From Bacilli bacterium (GTDB lineage Bacteria > Bacillota_I > Bacilli_A > RF39 > UBA660), in NCBI GenBank assembly GCA_022791775.1, contig JAAVZT010000016.1:1-54902 (forward strand): 54,902 nucleotides of DNA, given 5' to 3'. The translations under genes were made by a program, and so were the position numbers. Below are positions 52,742 to 54,902 of the stretch, one piece after another. The notes under the pieces are model-generated. The model saw nothing but the letters and a program-made list of their open reading frames with translations, was not told the DNA's origin and made no database searches. Each line of letters begins with the position of its first letter. Position 1 is the stretch's first letter.

Positions 52742-53959
52742 ATGATAAGAGTAGCAACTGTTTTTAGTGGAATAGGTTCTATTGAACATGCATTAGACAG
52801 ATTAGAGATTCCACACAAAATTGTATTTGCTTGTGATAATGGAGATATACCAGTAAAGTACGATGAAGACAAAGAATTAAAAAATATTAAAAAAATGAAA
52901 TCTAAACGAGAGAAAAAAGAATATGTCGATAAGTTATATACATCACAAAGCACAAAGCAAAATTATGTAAAAAAAAGTTATATAGCAAACTATAAAATTG
53001 ATGAGGATGATTTTCATTTAGATATAAAATTACTGGATGGTACAGATTACAATGGTAAAGTAGACCTTTTTGTTGGAGGTAGTCCATGTCAATCTTTCTC
53101 AATGGTAGGAAAAAGAAAAGGATTAGAAGATTCTAGAGGTCTTTTAATATTTCAATTTTGTAGATTGGTTAATGAAATTCAACCCAAAATGTTTATATAT
53201 GAGAATGTAAAAGGAATACTAAATCATAATGGTGGAGAAACGTGGAAAACTATAGAAAAAGAATTTAAAAAATTAGGATATAAAATCACAAAACAAATTA
53301 TGAATTCCAAAGACTATGGCATACCTCAAAATAGAGAAAGATTATTTGTAGTTGGATTTAAAGACCATTCCGTTAAATTTAAGTTTCCAAAGCCTTTAAA
53401 ATTAGAAATAACTATGAAAGATTTACTTGAAGATAATCCTGATTCCAAATATTATTTAAATGATAAGGGAGTAGCATTCGTTACTAGTGAAAAAAATATT
53501 CAGAAAAGATACACACAAATAAATGGAGATATTGCTTTGTGTGAAAAAGCAAATCAACAATTTAATTGGCATGGTGATTTTATTTGTGAAGGACCAAATA
53601 AAATTGATGATAAATATTTTTTATCAGAAAAAGTTGCAAAGTATGTAATGAAAACGGGAACGAAAAACTTTTACTCAAAGCCTGAAATTGACTTAGATAT
53701 TGCAAGACCCTTGTTATCTACTATGGGTAAAATGCATCGAGCAGGAGTAGATAATTACATTTCAAAAGACAATAGAATACGTAAATTGACACCTAGAGAG
53801 TGTTTAAGGCTAATGGGATTTGATGATAGATTTAAAATAGTAGTTAGTGATACGCAAATGTATAAACAAGCGGGAAATAGTATAGTTTCCAATAATTTTA
53901 TAGAGATTTTAAAACAATTAAATATGTCTATGTTTGAGGATGGTGAATGTAATGAATAA
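52742..53959 (+). CDS. type II DNA (cytosine-5)-methyltransferase
   Basis: A 405-residue C5 methyltransferase that protects DNA from the partner nuclease. Motif I is VFSGIGSIEHAL, motif IV is GGSPCQSFS with the catalytic Cys, motif VI is YENVKG, motif VIII is QNRERLFVVGF, motif IX is RKLTPRECLRLMGF and motif X is QAGNSI. A charged insert of about 50 residues lies between motifs I and III (KNIKKMKSKREKKEY). The target recognition region is about 230-340. TAGGAGG lies 7 bases before the ATG. Its last codons overlap the next gene by 8 bases. Confidence 0.95.
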   Translation: MIRVATVFSGIGSIEHALDRLEIPHKIVFACDNGDIPVKYDEDKELKNIKKMKSKREKKEYVDKLYTSQSTKQNYVKKSYIANYKIDEDDFHLDIKLLDGTDYNGKVDLFVGGSPCQSFSMVGKRKGLEDSRGLLIFQFCRLVNEIQPKMFIYENVKGILNHNGGETWKTIEKEFKKLGYKITKQIMNSKDYGIPQNRERLFVVGFKDHSVKFKFPKPLKLEITMKDLLEDNPDSKYYLNDKGVAFVTSEKNIQKRYTQINGDIALCEKANQQFNWHGDFICEGPNKIDDKYFLSEKVAKYVMKTGTKNFYSKPEIDLDIARPLLSTMGKMHRAGVDNYISKDNRIRKLTPRECLRLMGFDDRFKIVVSDTQMYKQAGNSIVSNNFIEILKQLNMSMFEDGECNE

Positions 53960-54902
53960 AATAATTATTGACAATATAGAATATGAAATTGTAGATACAA
54001 AAGAAACTATAACTATTCCTGATTGTTTTGTAAAAGACTCTAACAAAACTGGAAGTGGTCATGGAGAGGCAAAATTTTATGTTGGGCAAACAACTGATAA
54101 TTCAACTTTAGATTTTTTTGAAGATTTTAATGGAAAATGCTTAATAAAAAAAGATGACTTACTAAAGTATTTGATGGATTGTAAAAATGAATATTTGCAT
54201 CCTGATCAAGAATATAGAAATAAAGAAAATATGCCTTCAATATACGCTAAACGTTTAGAATTAATCTCAAGTATGTTGGAAGAATATTTATATTTCAATA
54301 TTTATCGAGTAAATGTTCAGCCTCCAAGAATTTATATACACTCTAAATCAAAGGCATATGAATTAATTAGAGAAATTGCTTTACCAAATATTTCTTATAT
54401 TTCAATTTTAAAATTAAAAAATGAAAACAATTTGTTATATTATTTTCGACCATTTATAGATTATAATTTAGATTCTTTACAAGAAAGCGAAATTGAAGCC
54501 ATTGAAGAAGATTCTAATATATCAACCTCCGAAAGAGAAACTATAATAAAATCTAGAGTTGGACAGGGAAAATATAGAGAAAAGCTTTTAGAAGAATGTC
54601 CTTTTTGTCCAATAACTATGGTGAATGACGAACGTCTTTTAATAGCGTCACATATTAAGCCATGGGTAATGTCTAATAATTTTGAAAAAACAGATCCAAA
54701 AAACGGTTTCATGCTAACCCCTACTTACGATAAATTGTTTGACAGAGGATTTATTTCATTTGAAAATGATGGAACTTTGCTTGTTTCTCCATGGATTTCA
54801 CCAATGAATCAAAAAAGACTGGATATATTCAATGGTAAAAAGATTAAGATGATCCCTACTAAAGGACGAGAAGAATATTTGTCTTATCATAGAGAATTTG
54901 TA
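53952..54902 (+). CDS. HNH restriction endonuclease, cut by window edge
   Basis: Starts at ATG 53952, inside the end of the methyltransferase gene (GGTGA 6 bases upstream), and stays open for all 317 codons to the last base. About residues 195-285 form an HNH_2-type nuclease domain: RVGQGKYREKLLEECPFCPI, then SHIKPW, and NGFMLTPTYDKLFDRGFISF, with the His of SHIKPW and the Asn of KNGFML as likely catalytic/metal residues. The N-terminal 190 residues are unknown and may recognise the site. Overlap with the methyltransferase makes a type II restriction-modification pair the clear reading. Confidence 0.88.
   Translation, partial: MNKIIIDNIEYEIVDTKETITIPDCFVKDSNKTGSGHGEAKFYVGQTTDNSTLDFFEDFNGKCLIKKDDLLKYLMDCKNEYLHPDQEYRNKENMPSIYAKRLELISSMLEEYLYFNIYRVNVQPPRIYIHSKSKAYELIREIALPNISYISILKLKNENNLLYYFRPFIDYNLDSLQESEIEAIEEDSNISTSERETIIKSRVGQGKYREKLLEECPFCPITMVNDERLLIASHIKPWVMSNNFEKTDPKNGFMLTPTYDKLFDRGFISFENDGTLLVSPWISPMNQKRLDIFNGKKIKMIPTKGREEYLSYHREFV

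Noticed and set aside
1-54902. Mollicute code with TGA as Trp
   Set aside because: TGG is used for Trp throughout and TGA ends intact genes such as 35042-35800, 35849-36388 and 44360-45256.

Overview
The window is very AT-rich (GC clearly below one third) and reads with the standard code: TGA ends genes and Trp is TGG. LTA-synthase-like, YtxH, GlmR, Tex, Lgt, CalY/TasA-type secreted proteins and strong TTGACA-17-TATAAT promoters point to a low-GC Bacillota. The best guess is a gut Bacilli lineage near the Erysipelotrichia/RF39 group; that placement is inference. Most genes run on the + strand in short operons closed by clear intrinsic terminators.

Layout. 1-1.6 kb: the tail of an unknown gene, a small unknown gene and an HD-domain hydrolase. 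1.9-7 kb: lineage-type surface proteins, a decayed IS3-family element, a CofE-like protein, a triple-LysM protein and a tRNA-Cys. 7.3-12 kb: a SipW/TasA-type locus with a matrix-like protein, a membrane-anchored protein carrying a long ladder of 12-residue calcium-binding-like repeats with paired cysteines, an ER-type signal peptidase with a long Lys-rich tail, and two unknown proteins. 12-23 kb: uvrB, a CBS-DRTGG family II pyrophosphatase, an SDR, a membrane protein, uvrA and a 793-residue helical repeat protein. 23.4-33.2 kb: a complete-looking surface polysaccharide operon (initiating sugar-phosphate transferase, four glycosyltransferases, polymerase, pyruvyltransferase-like protein, flippase, UDP-galactopyranose mutase). 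33.3-36.4 kb: lgt, an atypical thioredoxin-reductase-like flavoprotein, and two anchored TasA/camelysin-like proteins. 36.4-49.2 kb: tex, an LTA-synthase-like enzyme, asnB, a PAP2 phosphatase, a YtxH protein, a two-gene NHEJ operon (Ku plus ligase), glmR/yvcK, a lipoprotein and an AlgI/AlgJ-type O-acetylation pair.

49.2-54.9 kb is accessory DNA. It holds a 1.45-kb segment bounded by a 16-bp exact inverted repeat and, inside that, a 21-bp exact direct repeat. The repeats resemble Tn916-type integrase arm sites, and the segment carries one protein-kinase-like gene (frameshifted near its end) and a strongly structured noncoding stretch. It is followed by a UDG-like gene, a gene decayed by several frameshifts, and a type II restriction-modification pair (C5 methyltransferase and HNH nuclease, the latter cut by the window edge).

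The two most promising subjects are the SipW/TasA locus with its cysteine-paired repeat protein and the integrase-less mini-element with kinase-like cargo.
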